From assembly GCF_045291545.1 (NCBI RefSeq), contig NZ_CP149514.1, positions 1,550,001-1,614,000 of the forward strand: a stretch of 64,000 nucleotides of DNA, read 5' to 3'. Origin of the DNA: Gallaecimonas sp045291545. GTDB taxonomy: Bacteria > Pseudomonadota > Gammaproteobacteria > Enterobacterales > Gallaecimonadaceae. The first letter of the stretch is position 1; every line of letters begins with the position of its first letter. The notes under the pieces are model-generated. The model ran no database searches. It saw only the letters and a list, made by a program, of their open reading frames with translations, and had not been told where the DNA came from. The position numbers and the translations under genes are program-made. This document shows positions 36,972 to 44,935 of this stretch, one piece after another.

Positions 36972-38584
36972 TGACCGAACGCCAGCGCCCTCTGGGCCCA
37001 CGTTTTCTATTAAAAGTACTGCTGTATTCGTCAGTGCTGACAGTGCTGTTTGTGCTGGCCAACCTTTACGCCCGCTATGCCCAGGAAATGGACGAAATTA
37101 ATCACCGGGTAGAACAGGTCAAGGAAACCAGCCTGCCGGCGCTGGCCCAGTCGGTCTGGGATCTCAATGACGCGCAAATCCATTTGCAACTGCAGGGTAT
37201 CTTGCGCCTGCCGGACATTGTCTCCACCACCCTGACCACTCCTCAAGGCGATCTACTGACGCTGGGTGAGCCCGGCCAGGCTGACAAACGTGACTACCTG
37301 CCGGTGCGGCACGATAAAACCAAGCTGGCCGAGCTGGAGCTGGGGATCAGTTACCAGCGAGTTCGCAACGAACTCTGGCAGTTGGCGCTGGTACTAATGG
37401 TTACCCAGGGTATTCGCACCTTTTTGATCTCTTTGTTGGTAGTACTGCTGGTCAGTCGCATGTTTACCCGCCATTTAGAGTCACTGTCAGAGCAGCTGCA
37501 GGCTCACCGCCACCGTTTTAAGCTCGATCGCCCGGAACATCTGCGCGATGAGTTTTCCACACTGGTTGATGCCCTCAATACCCTGTCGGTGCAGCGCGAT
37601 CAGCAAATGGCGGCATTGGCCAATTCCAAGGCCGAACTTAACAACCAGCATCAGAAACTGGCAGAGGAAGTACACCGCCAGACCAAGGCGCTGCGCCAGG
37701 AAAACGAGCGGGCGGTGTTGATGGGAGAGCTGGCCGCCATGATGATGGCCGAGCCACTGGAACAACTCGACAAAGTGATACAAAAGGCGCTGGTTCGTCT
37801 GGGTGAGCAGTTCCAGCTCACTACCCTGACCCTGTTCGAACAAAACCTGGTGCGCGCTCACTGGCCGGAACAAAGCCCGGTCTGGCCGTTATGGAGCCAT
37901 GGCGACGCCAAAAAGGTACTGCGTGAAGGAGAGCCGTTTAAGGATCTCGAAGGTGGCGTGTTGGCCCTGCCCCTCCTTGATCAAGGCGTGCAGCGGGGTA
38001 CCTTGCTGGTAACCGGTCCTCTGGATACCCAGTGGATGCAGCATGTTTATCCGCACCTGTATCGTTTCTCAACTTTCGTTGCGGCACTGCTGAACCGCCA
38101 GCAAGGCACCCAGCTTTTCACGCCTATTGGCTGGCAACCACAGCGTCAGAGTTTATGGCAGGACGAGCAGCAAGGTCGCCCGGCACTCAGTGCTATGGCC
38201 AATCAGCAGGCTCAGTCCGGCGGCTATTTAACCGTTTTATTGTGGGAATTTCTTGGCACCGAGGTGCCGGGCCCTGACAGCCTGGCAGAGCTGCGAGCCG
38301 CCATAGCACACGGTATGCCCGATGCCTTGCTGGTGAAACTGTCAGAACGGTTGCTGCTGGTTGCCGTATCCGGGCCAGGGCCGCGGGCCATTACCACTCT
38401 CAGCGAGGCGCTGATGCAGGAGCTGCGCGAGCAAGCCGCGCCGTTAGAAGTGCATGTAGGGGGCTTTTGCCGGGTACCGGCCGCCAATTTGCATTATGAG
38501 CAGCTGTTGGAAATGGCCGATGGCGCCCTGTTCCAGGCCCGCTCTCAGCCGCAGGGACTGGTCATAGAAACCAGCAGCGACTGA
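36971..38584 (+). CDS. membrane sensor protein with degenerate C-terminal GGDEF-like domain
   Basis: This 537-residue protein has a first membrane helix (about 12-34), a short extracytoplasmic domain (VKETSLPALAQSVWDLNDAQ onward, about 40-130), a second helix (about 138-165), a HAMP-like and coiled-coil stretch (about 165-255), a GAF-like middle and a C-terminal domain ending LEMADGALFQARSQPQG, which parallels the ADKALYQAK end of GGDEF domains. Where GGDEF should be, the sequence reads LVKLSERLLLVAV, so cyclase activity is very unlikely. It is coupled to the binding-protein gene upstream. It resembles LuxP/LuxQ-style sensing in layout only. The last 40 bases overlap nagZ on the other strand. 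Confidence 0.68.
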   Translation: MTERQRPLGPRFLLKVLLYSSVLTVLFVLANLYARYAQEMDEINHRVEQVKETSLPALAQSVWDLNDAQIHLQLQGILRLPDIVSTTLTTPQGDLLTLGEPGQADKRDYLPVRHDKTKLAELELGISYQRVRNELWQLALVLMVTQGIRTFLISLLVVLLVSRMFTRHLESLSEQLQAHRHRFKLDRPEHLRDEFSTLVDALNTLSVQRDQQMAALANSKAELNNQHQKLAEEVHRQTKALRQENERAVLMGELAAMMMAEPLEQLDKVIQKALVRLGEQFQLTTLTLFEQNLVRAHWPEQSPVWPLWSHGDAKKVLREGEPFKDLEGGVLALPLLDQGVQRGTLLVTGPLDTQWMQHVYPHLYRFSTFVAALLNRQQGTQLFTPIGWQPQRQSLWQDEQQGRPALSAMANQQAQSGGYLTVLLWEFLGTEVPGPDSLAELRAAIAHGMPDALLVKLSERLLLVAVSGPGPRAITTLSEALMQELREQAAPLEVHVGGFCRVPAANLHYEQLLEMADGALFQARSQPQGLVIETSSD

Positions 38585-39543
38585 GCCCTGGCCAGCTGCG
38601 CCGGACTGGCTGACGGCGCTTGCCCCTGAAGCGGCGCTAATGCCACCGGCGGCTGCCCGGCCAATACGGCCAGAATCGCCGGTAAGCTGCCCGGATCATT
38701 GCAACACAGCAGTAAGTCACAGCCGGCCTTGGCAGCCCCTTGCGCCCGTTCAGCCGGCGTACCTAATCGATGCGCTCCCTTCATGCTCAGATCATCGGAA
38801 AAGATCAGCCCCTTAAATGCCAGCTCCCCACGTAAACGGCGGGTCAGCCACCAGGTTGAACTGGAGGCCGGTAATGGATCAACAGCCGGGTACATGACAT
38901 GTGCCGGCATCAGTGCGGCCAGCCGCTGCTCGCCGATAAGCTGCCGAAAAGGCTGCTCATCCGTGGCACTGATGGTATCCAAAGAACGTTGATCACTGGC
39001 TTCTTCAAGGTGCGTGTCACCCTGCACCTGGCCATGCCCCGGATAGTGCTTGGCACAGGCCGCCATGCCACCAACCGCCATACCGGCAATCATTGCGCGC
39101 GCCAGGGTAGTTACCGTGGTACTGTCGCGGGCAAAAGCCCGGTCGCCGATCACCGACTGGTTCACCCCCAGATCCAGTACCGGCGCAAAACTCAGGTCGA
39201 CTCCCAGCGACCGTAATTCTGTTGCCATCACCAGGCCACAGCTCCAGGCCAGGTACTTGGCTACGGCCAGATTGCCGCCACCCAGCGTCAGCAACCAGCC
39301 TGGTGCCGGTAAACGGGTAAAGCCCTGACGAAAGCGCTGTACCCGCCCTCCTTCTTGGTCAACGCTGATGATAATGGGCCGGGCCGCGGCTTGCCGGCAC
39401 TGCTCAACCAAGGCCTTGAGCTGTTCGGGGTGCTGATAGTTACGGCTGAACAAAATCACTCCGGCACAGGCCGGGTGCGCCAGTAGCTGGCGTTCTTGGG
39501 GGGTGAGTTGGGTGCCAACCAGATCAATCAGTAATTGCGCCAT
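38545..39543 (-). CDS. nagZ: beta-N-acetylhexosaminidase
   Basis: NagZ is the cytosolic family 3 glycosidase that releases N-acetylglucosamine from recycled muropeptides and so controls the signal for AmpC induction. The 332-residue protein has IISVDQEGGRVQRFRQGFTR, ACAKHYPGHGQVQGDTH (catalytic His/Asp loop) and GLIFSDDLSMKGA (nucleophile Asp). Length matches the E. coli enzyme (341). It overlaps the sensor gene by 40 bases tail to tail. Confidence 0.95.
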   Translation of the reverse strand: MAQLLIDLVGTQLTPQERQLLAHPACAGVILFSRNYQHPEQLKALVEQCRQAAARPIIISVDQEGGRVQRFRQGFTRLPAPGWLLTLGGGNLAVAKYLAWSCGLVMATELRSLGVDLSFAPVLDLGVNQSVIGDRAFARDSTTVTTLARAMIAGMAVGGMAACAKHYPGHGQVQGDTHLEEASDQRSLDTISATDEQPFRQLIGEQRLAALMPAHVMYPAVDPLPASSSTWWLTRRLRGELAFKGLIFSDDLSMKGAHRLGTPAERAQGAAKAGCDLLLCCNDPGSLPAILAVLAGQPPVALAPLQGQAPSASPAQLARAQSLLVSMTSPCG

Positions 39544-39605
39544 CAGAGCAGGGATGTTGAAAAATTTGCATCAGTATAACAAGCCTGACTGAGCGGTAAG
39601 GCAAC

Positions 39606-39631
39606 AAAAAAAGCCGCCCTAAGGCGGCTTT
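39606..39631 (-). terminator. intrinsic terminator after fadE
   Basis: On the minus strand AAGCCGCC pairs with GGCGGCTT around TTAG, followed by a run of seven T. It lies 22 bases past the fadE stop. Confidence 0.85.
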
Positions 39632-39653
39632 GGCAGGGGTTGGGAACCCTGAA

Positions 39654-41978
39654 TTAAGCGGCGCTGCTGGCATCCGACGATGACACACCCTGCCCTTCCA
39701 GCACGCCGGGAGCAAAATGGTCGACCTGGATGGCCTGATAACGCAGCTGTTCGGCGTGACGGATCTGCTCGGCTTCATCGGCGCTGATGACACTGGCCGC
39801 CAAAGCCTGCTCAATCGCCTGATTGAACGGGATCCGCTTGGCAATGGTGCCCTGACGCTGAGCAGAAATGATTTTCTTCTCAGTGCCTGCGGCCCCGACC
39901 ATGGCTTTGAAAGCCGCTTCCATCAGGCCAATAGCATCCTGTTCATCGTTTGGTACAAAGACCAGGTGCGTGTGGCGGTCACGGGCCACGCCAGGTTGCA
40001 TCATAGCGCTGGCAATTTGTTCACCCAGCTTGTCTGACGGCATTTTGTAGCGGATCCCAAACGGGAAGACGCTGCGTTTAAGCACTGCCGCCACAACACG
40101 GTTATCGAAGTTGGCAAAAAAGCCCTCAAAGGCAACGCCAATTTCCGCCAGCAGTTTTTGCAGGCTGTAATGTACATAAGGCAGATCAGCCACCTGGCGG
40201 CCTTCATGCTCATAGCGTTTGAGTACCGCAGACGCCAGATAGAGGTTCGACAACACGTCGCCCAGACGCGCTGACAGCCGCTCACGACGCTTCAAGTCAC
40301 CACCCAGCATCAGCATGGAAATGTCAGCGCACAATGCCAGCGCTTTTGACATCCGTGACAACTGCTTGTAGTAGCGAGCAGTTTCACCGGAGACCGGTGT
40401 GCCATTAAAGGCGGCGCCAGTCAGGCCCTGGAACAAGGCACCAAAATAGTTGCTGACACCAAAGCCGATATGCTTGACCAGCAGGCTGTCAAAGGCCTTC
40501 AAACCTTCTTCCGCGTTAGGGTTGGCAGCCGCTTCCATTTCCGCAAACACATAGGGGTGGCAGCGGGTTGCGCCCTGGCCAAAGATCATCAGGTTACGGG
40601 TCAGAATATTGGCCCCTTCCACGGTGATCGCCACAGGCATCCCCAGGTAACCATGGCCCAGATAGTTCTGCGGACCAAACTGGATCCCTTTACCGGCGTG
40701 GATGTCCATGGCGTGGTCCATGACCTTACGGGCTTTTTCAGTCATGTGGTATTTGGCAATGGCGGTGATCACCGACGGGCTCAGGCCCATGTCCAGGGCG
40801 GTAACGGTCAGTCGGCGAGCCGATTCCAATACATAGGTATCAGCGCCAATTTCTGCCATGGCTTCTTGAATACCTTCAAAGCGGCCGATAGACAGGCCAA
40901 ACTGACGGCGCACATAGCCGTAAGCACCGGTCATGCGGCTGGCCAAGTGGCCCGTTGCCGTACCCAATGCCGGCAGGGAAATACCCCGGCCTGCTGACAG
41001 ACATTCCACCAGCATGCGCCAGCCTTTACCGGCATAATCCGGGCCACCGATGATCCAATCCAGAGGAATAAAGACATTTTCACCGAAGGTCGGGCCGTTC
41101 ATGAAGGCCAGGCCCAACGGGAAGTGGCGGTCACCAACCCGCACGCCGGGGTGGTCAGTGGGGATCAGCGCACAGGTAATGCCGATGTCTTTTTTATCAC
41201 CCAGCAAGCCCTCTGGATCCTTGAGTTTAAAGGCCAGCCCCAGCACTGTGGCGACCGGTGCCAAGGTGATATAGCGCTTGTTCCAGTTCAGACGAATACC
41301 CAGTACTTCCTTACCCTCGAACTCGCCTTTGCAGACAACCCCTTCGTCAGGAATGGCGCCGGCATCAGAACCGGCTTCCGGCCCGGTCAGGGCAAAACAA
41401 GGCACTTCGCTACCATCTGACAAGCCTGGCAACCAGCGGTCTTTTTGCTCTTGCGTACCGTAGTGCATCAGCAGTTCGCCCGGCCCCAGCGAGTTCGGTA
41501 CCATGACCGTTACCGCACAGGAAATGGAGCGGGTGGCAATACGCGACACAATGGTGGAGTTGGCTACCGCTGAAAATTCCCGGCCACCGTAGGCCTTGGG
41601 AATGATCATGGCGAAGAAGCCTTCTTTTTTCAGGAAATCCCAAACCGGCTTGGGTAAGTCCTTGTCTTCTTGCACAATTTTGTAGTCATCAAGCATTTTC
41701 AGCAGGGTTTCGACCTGGTTGTCGAGGAATGCCTGCTCATCTGCGCTCAATTCAGATTGCTTCGTATCCAGCAGTTTCTGCCAGTCCGGCTTACCGCGGA
41801 ACAGATCGCCATCCCACCAGATGTCACCGGCTTCCATGGCTTCACGTTCTGTCTGCGACAACGGCGGCAGAATCTTTTTAAAGATGCCGAATATCGGTTT
41901 AGTAATGAGGTTGCGGCGAATGTCCGGGACCCCCAGGATCACCGCCAGCGCCACCAGAATGATTAATAGCAAGACCAT
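39654..41978 (-). CDS. fadE: acyl-CoA dehydrogenase FadE
   Basis: FadE catalyses the first oxidation of fatty-acid beta-oxidation. At 774 residues it is slightly shorter than E. coli FadE (814), mainly at the hydrophobic N-terminus, where one helix remains (MVLLLIILVALAVILGV). Then come the soluble family blocks ETEREAMEAG-like, FFAMIIPKAYGGREFSA, VPNSLGPGELLMHYGT, FALTGPEAGSDAGAIPD and VEGANILTRNLMIFGQGA. AGGAAAGGA precedes the ATG. It lies 21 bases downstream of a PsrA-like regulator in the same direction, which ties regulation to fatty-acid use. Confidence 0.95.
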   Translation of the reverse strand: MVLLLIILVALAVILGVPDIRRNLITKPIFGIFKKILPPLSQTEREAMEAGDIWWDGDLFRGKPDWQKLLDTKQSELSADEQAFLDNQVETLLKMLDDYKIVQEDKDLPKPVWDFLKKEGFFAMIIPKAYGGREFSAVANSTIVSRIATRSISCAVTVMVPNSLGPGELLMHYGTQEQKDRWLPGLSDGSEVPCFALTGPEAGSDAGAIPDEGVVCKGEFEGKEVLGIRLNWNKRYITLAPVATVLGLAFKLKDPEGLLGDKKDIGITCALIPTDHPGVRVGDRHFPLGLAFMNGPTFGENVFIPLDWIIGGPDYAGKGWRMLVECLSAGRGISLPALGTATGHLASRMTGAYGYVRRQFGLSIGRFEGIQEAMAEIGADTYVLESARRLTVTALDMGLSPSVITAIAKYHMTEKARKVMDHAMDIHAGKGIQFGPQNYLGHGYLGMPVAITVEGANILTRNLMIFGQGATRCHPYVFAEMEAAANPNAEEGLKAFDSLLVKHIGFGVSNYFGALFQGLTGAAFNGTPVSGETARYYKQLSRMSKALALCADISMLMLGGDLKRRERLSARLGDVLSNLYLASAVLKRYEHEGRQVADLPYVHYSLQKLLAEIGVAFEGFFANFDNRVVAAVLKRSVFPFGIRYKMPSDKLGEQIASAMMQPGVARDRHTHLVFVPNDEQDAIGLMEAAFKAMVGAAGTEKKIISAQRQGTIAKRIPFNQAIEQALAASVISADEAEQIRHAEQLRYQAIQVDHFAPGVLEGQGVSSSDASSAA

Positions 41979-41999
41979 TGTCCTTTCCTCGCTTTTCGA

Positions 42000-42671
42000 T
42001 CAGGCGGCCGATGCCGCGCTTTGTGAAGGTTGTTTTACCGTTGGCAGTGGTGCGGTCATTGCCGCAGCCAGATAGGGCACCAAACGGTGGATCAGGCTTT
42101 CCATACTGTTTTTCTCGCCGAAGTCACTTTCAGCGATTTCACTGAGCGCCGTACTTGAAGCCATGGTGAACACGATGGTTCCCAGGGTGAAGTGCAAGCG
42201 CCAGAACAATTCGTTATCAGGAACCCCAGGTGTTGCCAGCCGTACCGTCGCCATGAAGGCCTGTAAGGCATCACCGTACTGCTCGGTGATAAACCGCCGC
42301 AGGTGCCCCTGCTTTTCAGTGTAGCCGCGCCCCAGCAACTGCATAAAAGTGGCAGTACCACGCTCAAAGGAGCTGTCCAGTGCCAGTAACGGCGCAACAC
42401 AACCGCTCATCACTTCCGGCATGGCCAATGGCTGACCGGCTTCGCTCAGTTGCTCCATGGCGCTGCGGATGTTTGGCATGAACACATCCAGGTAACGCGC
42501 CAGTACAGCCTGGATCAGGCTTTTTTTAGAGCCAAAGTGGTAGTTAACCGAGGCCAGATTGACCTCTGCTGCAGACGTGATCATGCGCAGTGACGTGTCA
42601 TTAAAGCCATGCTCAGCAAAGAGCTGCTCAGCCACATCCAGTATCCGGGTTTTGGTATCCACTCGAGGCAT
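42000..42671 (-). CDS. TetR-family regulator, PsrA-like, of fatty-acid degradation
   Basis: A 223-residue repressor-type protein. The N-terminal helix-turn-helix (DTKTRILDVAEQLFAEHGFN, then ITSAAEVNLASVNYHFGSKKS) is very similar to PsrA of Pseudomonas, a fatty-acid-responsive regulator that acts on beta-oxidation genes. The C-terminal half is the ligand domain. It is followed at 21 bases by fadE, so it probably controls that gene together with itself. The promoter region holds overlapping dyads, including a close match to the PsrA box. The ribosome site before the ATG at 42671 is poor. I give no symbol because orthology is inferred from the DNA-binding part. Confidence 0.83.
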   Translation of the reverse strand: MPRVDTKTRILDVAEQLFAEHGFNDTSLRMITSAAEVNLASVNYHFGSKKSLIQAVLARYLDVFMPNIRSAMEQLSEAGQPLAMPEVMSGCVAPLLALDSSFERGTATFMQLLGRGYTEKQGHLRRFITEQYGDALQAFMATVRLATPGVPDNELFWRLHFTLGTIVFTMASSTALSEIAESDFGEKNSMESLIHRLVPYLAAAMTAPLPTVKQPSQSAASAA

Positions 42672-42675
42672 GATG

Positions 42676-42731
42676 AAACACCAGTATCAAACAGGTGTTT
42701 AAAAGGTATGTTTACTGGTACGACTTGTCAA
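42676..42731 (-). promoter_or_regulatory. promoter and nested operator dyads of the PsrA-like gene
   Basis: A perfect TTGACA -35 box reads on the minus strand at 42726-42731, though the -10 region 17 bases on (TACCTT) is poor. Three dyads overlap it: CAAAC-N4-GTTTA at 42688-42701, matching the PsrA-type (G/C)AAAC-N2-4-GTTT(G/C) pattern at all but the last base; AAACACC with GGTGTTT (42676-42682, 42694-42700); and ACCAGTA with TACTGGT (42680-42686, 42713-42719). The layout suggests autorepression. Confidence 0.6.
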
Positions 42732-42751
42732 GCAGCTTTCTCTAAGCTGCT
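42731..42751. repeat. 8-bp-arm inverted repeat upstream of the PsrA-like promoter
   Basis: AGCAGCTT and AAGCTGCT flank TCTCT. It abuts the -35 box of the PsrA-like gene on its upstream side. It could be an activator site or a hairpin; nothing decides between them. Confidence 0.45.
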
Positions 42752-42862
42752 CAATCAGCAAAAGAAATTTTTTCTAAAAAAAGTGTGAACTTCGTCAAGT
42801 CAGACTGGTCATAAATTGTGCACGGTAAGCGATACCCGTGTGAAACATGTTCTCTCCCTGGA

Positions 42863-42910
42863 CCCGGCAAGCGCCCAACCGTCAATTGAACGCTTGCTGG
42901 GCTTTTTTTT
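42863..42910 (+). terminator. strong intrinsic terminator with no gene upstream
   Basis: CCCGGCAAGCG pairs with CGCTTGCTGGG (11 bp with one G-T wobble) around a 17-base loop, then C and eight T. It points in the plus direction. The nearest upstream plus-strand gene is the sensor ending at 38584, far away and behind opposing genes. So it must end a short RNA started within about 42700-42850, or act as an attenuator for the small exported-protein gene 44 bases downstream. Confidence 0.8.
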
Positions 42911-42954
42911 ACCTGCCGGTTATGCTGCGGTCAGTCTTGATGCCCGGAGCACCC

Positions 42955-43371
42955 ATGAAATCACTTCCCTTATTACTGGCGCTGTTCAGTGGCGGGGCCG
43001 CCGCCACCAGCCTGGATGATCAGTTTGGCCATTCTGTATCGCTGGATACTCCTCACCGGCAGATTTTCTTTGCCGCCGACATGGCGGCCGGCAAACTGGT
43101 CTATAAGGCCTTTGGCCAGGCCAAGGACGATAAGATGAAAAACGCGGGGGTGCTTTATGTGGCAGACATTTCTGCCATGCCTGGGTTTGTCGCCAAACTC
43201 TTTGCCAAACCCAAAATGCGTAAATATCCCTACCGGATGCTGCTGGATGAAAAGGGGCAAGTGACCGCCGACTGGCCACGTCAGGACGACGCAGTTACCA
43301 TCATCGAAGGGAACAAACACTGGTTCTGCAAGGACGTCAGTTGCTTGCAAAAAGCCTTAGTACAACCATAA
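42955..43371 (+). CDS. small exported protein of unknown function
   Basis: A 138-residue protein with a signal peptide (MKSLPLLLALFSGGAAA) and then TSLDDQFGHSVSLDTPHRQI. The rest, including GVLYVADISAMPGFVAKLFA and YRMLLDEKGQVTADWPRQD, matches a recurring family of small exported proteins in gammaproteobacteria that is sometimes misannotated as FAD/FMN-containing dehydrogenase. The fold may be thioredoxin-like, but no CxxC is present; two cysteines near the end (WFCKDVSC) could form a disulfide. GGAG lies 6-7 bases before the ATG at 42955. A terminator just upstream may control it. Confidence 0.75.
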   Translation: MKSLPLLLALFSGGAAATSLDDQFGHSVSLDTPHRQIFFAADMAAGKLVYKAFGQAKDDKMKNAGVLYVADISAMPGFVAKLFAKPKMRKYPYRMLLDEKGQVTADWPRQDDAVTIIEGNKHWFCKDVSCLQKALVQP

Positions 43372-43399
43372 AAAAAGCCGGGATAACCCGGCTTTTTTT
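43370..43399. terminator. bidirectional terminator between the small exported gene and cstA
   Basis: GCCGGG and CCCGGC pair around ATAA, with seven A on the left and seven T on the right. It serves both convergent genes. Confidence 0.9.
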
Positions 43400-43401
43400 A
43401 T

Positions 43402-44826
43402 TTAGGCTTCATTGGCGGCCATGATGGCCTCTTGGTCTGGTCGGCGCGTCAAGAGCCAGGCCAACACCACCACCGAGCTGGCAATGCCAATGGGGCCGGC
43501 GATGTGCAGCGGCAAACCAAAACCGATTTTCGCTGACAGCAGGTAGGCATTAACCACACCGGTCATAAAGGTTGCAGGTACAGAACACACCCAGTGCAGC
43601 TTGTCGTGGCGCTTAAGCCAGGCAGCACCCGCCCAGAGCATGATCACGGCAGTCATCTGGTTAGCCCAGCCGAAGTAGCGCCAGATCACGTTGAAGTCCA
43701 TGCGGCTGATCAGGAAACCAACAGCAAACAGCGGAATGGCAATCATCAGGCGCTTGGCAATGGCTTTTTGATCGAATTTCAGAAAATCCGACAAAATCAG
43801 TCGTGCCGCCCGGAACGAGGTATCGCCCGAGGTGATTGGCAGTACCACAACCCCGAGAATGGCCAGTACACCGCCGACTTTACCCAGCAAAGAGGTCGCC
43901 ACTTCGTTGACGACCGCAGCCGGACCACCGTGGGCCAGGGTTGCGTTCAGGGCTTCCGGACTGTGGTAGAAAGACATCCCCAGGGTGGCCCAGATCAGTG
44001 CAATCACCCCTTCGCCAATCATGGCACCGTAAAAAACAAAACGGCCATTGCTTTCGTTTTCCATACAGCGGGCCATCAGCGGTGACTGGGTAGCATGAAA
44101 ACCAGACAAGGCACCACAAGCAATGGTAATGAACAGCAAGGGCCACAGTGGCAGGTGCTGCGGGTGCAGGTTAGCCAGTGTCAGACCCTGGGCGTAAAAC
44201 GGTTTACCGCTGACCGCCAGGCCAACCAGCAGACCCACTGACATAAACAGCAACAGCGCACCAAACAGCGGATAGAAACGGCCGATGATTTTATCGATAG
44301 GTACGATAGTTGCGATCAGGTAGTAGGCAAAAATGATGGCAACCCATACCGGTACGGAAGTACCAGAGAGATTACCCAACAATTTGGCCGGCCCCAGGGT
44401 AAAGACCACCCCGACCAGCAATAGCAGGATCACCGCAAAGCCATTCATGAAATGCCGGGCCACAGTGCCCAACTCACGGCCAACAACGGTGGGCACCGAA
44501 GCGCCACCGGCACGCACAGACAGCATGCCAGAGAAATAATCGTGCACGGCACCGGCAAAGATGGAGCCAAATACAATCCACAACAACGCGGTTGGGCCGT
44601 ACAACGCCCCTAAGATAGGCCCGAAGATGGGCCCGAGACCGGCAATATTGAGCAATTGCACCAGGTACACTTTCTTGGTGGACATCGGTACATAGTCAAC
44701 GCCGTCATTATTGGCAATCGCCGGAGTCTGGCGCTCTGGCTTGGCGCCGAAGGTCTTCTCGATGAACTTGCCGTAGATGAAGTAGCCGCTCAGTAACAGC
44801 GCCACTCCCAATAAAAACCACTGCAT
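43402..44826 (-). CDS. cstA: CstA-family peptide/pyruvate transporter (short form)
   Basis: A 474-residue inner-membrane carrier of the carbon-starvation (CstA) family. Family blocks include YVPMSTKKVYLVQLLNIAGLGP, FGSIFAGAVHDYFSGMLSVR, and GFHATQSPLMARCMENE; many membrane helices are evident. The family's E. coli members CstA and BtsT are about 700 residues, and this shorter class is common elsewhere. BtsT is a pyruvate/H+ symporter regulated by BtsSR; the btsR-btsS genes directly upstream and a BtsR-like site make a pyruvate role likely here. GGGGGAAG precedes the ATG. Substrate is inferred from context. Confidence 0.88.
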   Translation of the reverse strand: MQWFLLGVALLLSGYFIYGKFIEKTFGAKPERQTPAIANNDGVDYVPMSTKKVYLVQLLNIAGLGPIFGPILGALYGPTALLWIVFGSIFAGAVHDYFSGMLSVRAGGASVPTVVGRELGTVARHFMNGFAVILLLLVGVVFTLGPAKLLGNLSGTSVPVWVAIIFAYYLIATIVPIDKIIGRFYPLFGALLLFMSVGLLVGLAVSGKPFYAQGLTLANLHPQHLPLWPLLFITIACGALSGFHATQSPLMARCMENESNGRFVFYGAMIGEGVIALIWATLGMSFYHSPEALNATLAHGGPAAVVNEVATSLLGKVGGVLAILGVVVLPITSGDTSFRAARLILSDFLKFDQKAIAKRLMIAIPLFAVGFLISRMDFNVIWRYFGWANQMTAVIMLWAGAAWLKRHDKLHWVCSVPATFMTGVVNAYLLSAKIGFGLPLHIAGPIGIASSVVVLAWLLTRRPDQEAIMAANEA

Positions 44827-44906
44827 TACTTCCCCCTGTAGGTATTGTTGGTTTTGTTTGCCGGCAGCTTAATGAGTTGGCAAGGGCAGTGGCAGCAGCA
44901 ATTACC

Positions 44907-44935
44907 TCAGCGGTCAGTAACGCTGACTGAGTGGT
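44907..44935 (-). promoter_or_regulatory. BtsR (YehT)-type direct repeat upstream of cstA
   Basis: On the minus strand ACCACTCA and ACCGCTGA are separated by exactly 13 bases. From memory, the E. coli BtsR/YehT motif is ACC(G/A)CT(C/T)A repeated with a 13-base gap; the first copy fits fully and the second misses one base. The site starts in the btsR stop codon and lies about 80 bases upstream of the cstA ATG. Confidence 0.72.

Noticed and set aside
42816..43019. Short plus-strand reading frame starting at 42816
   Set aside because: It crosses the strong terminator and overlaps the exported gene out of frame; no ribosome site.
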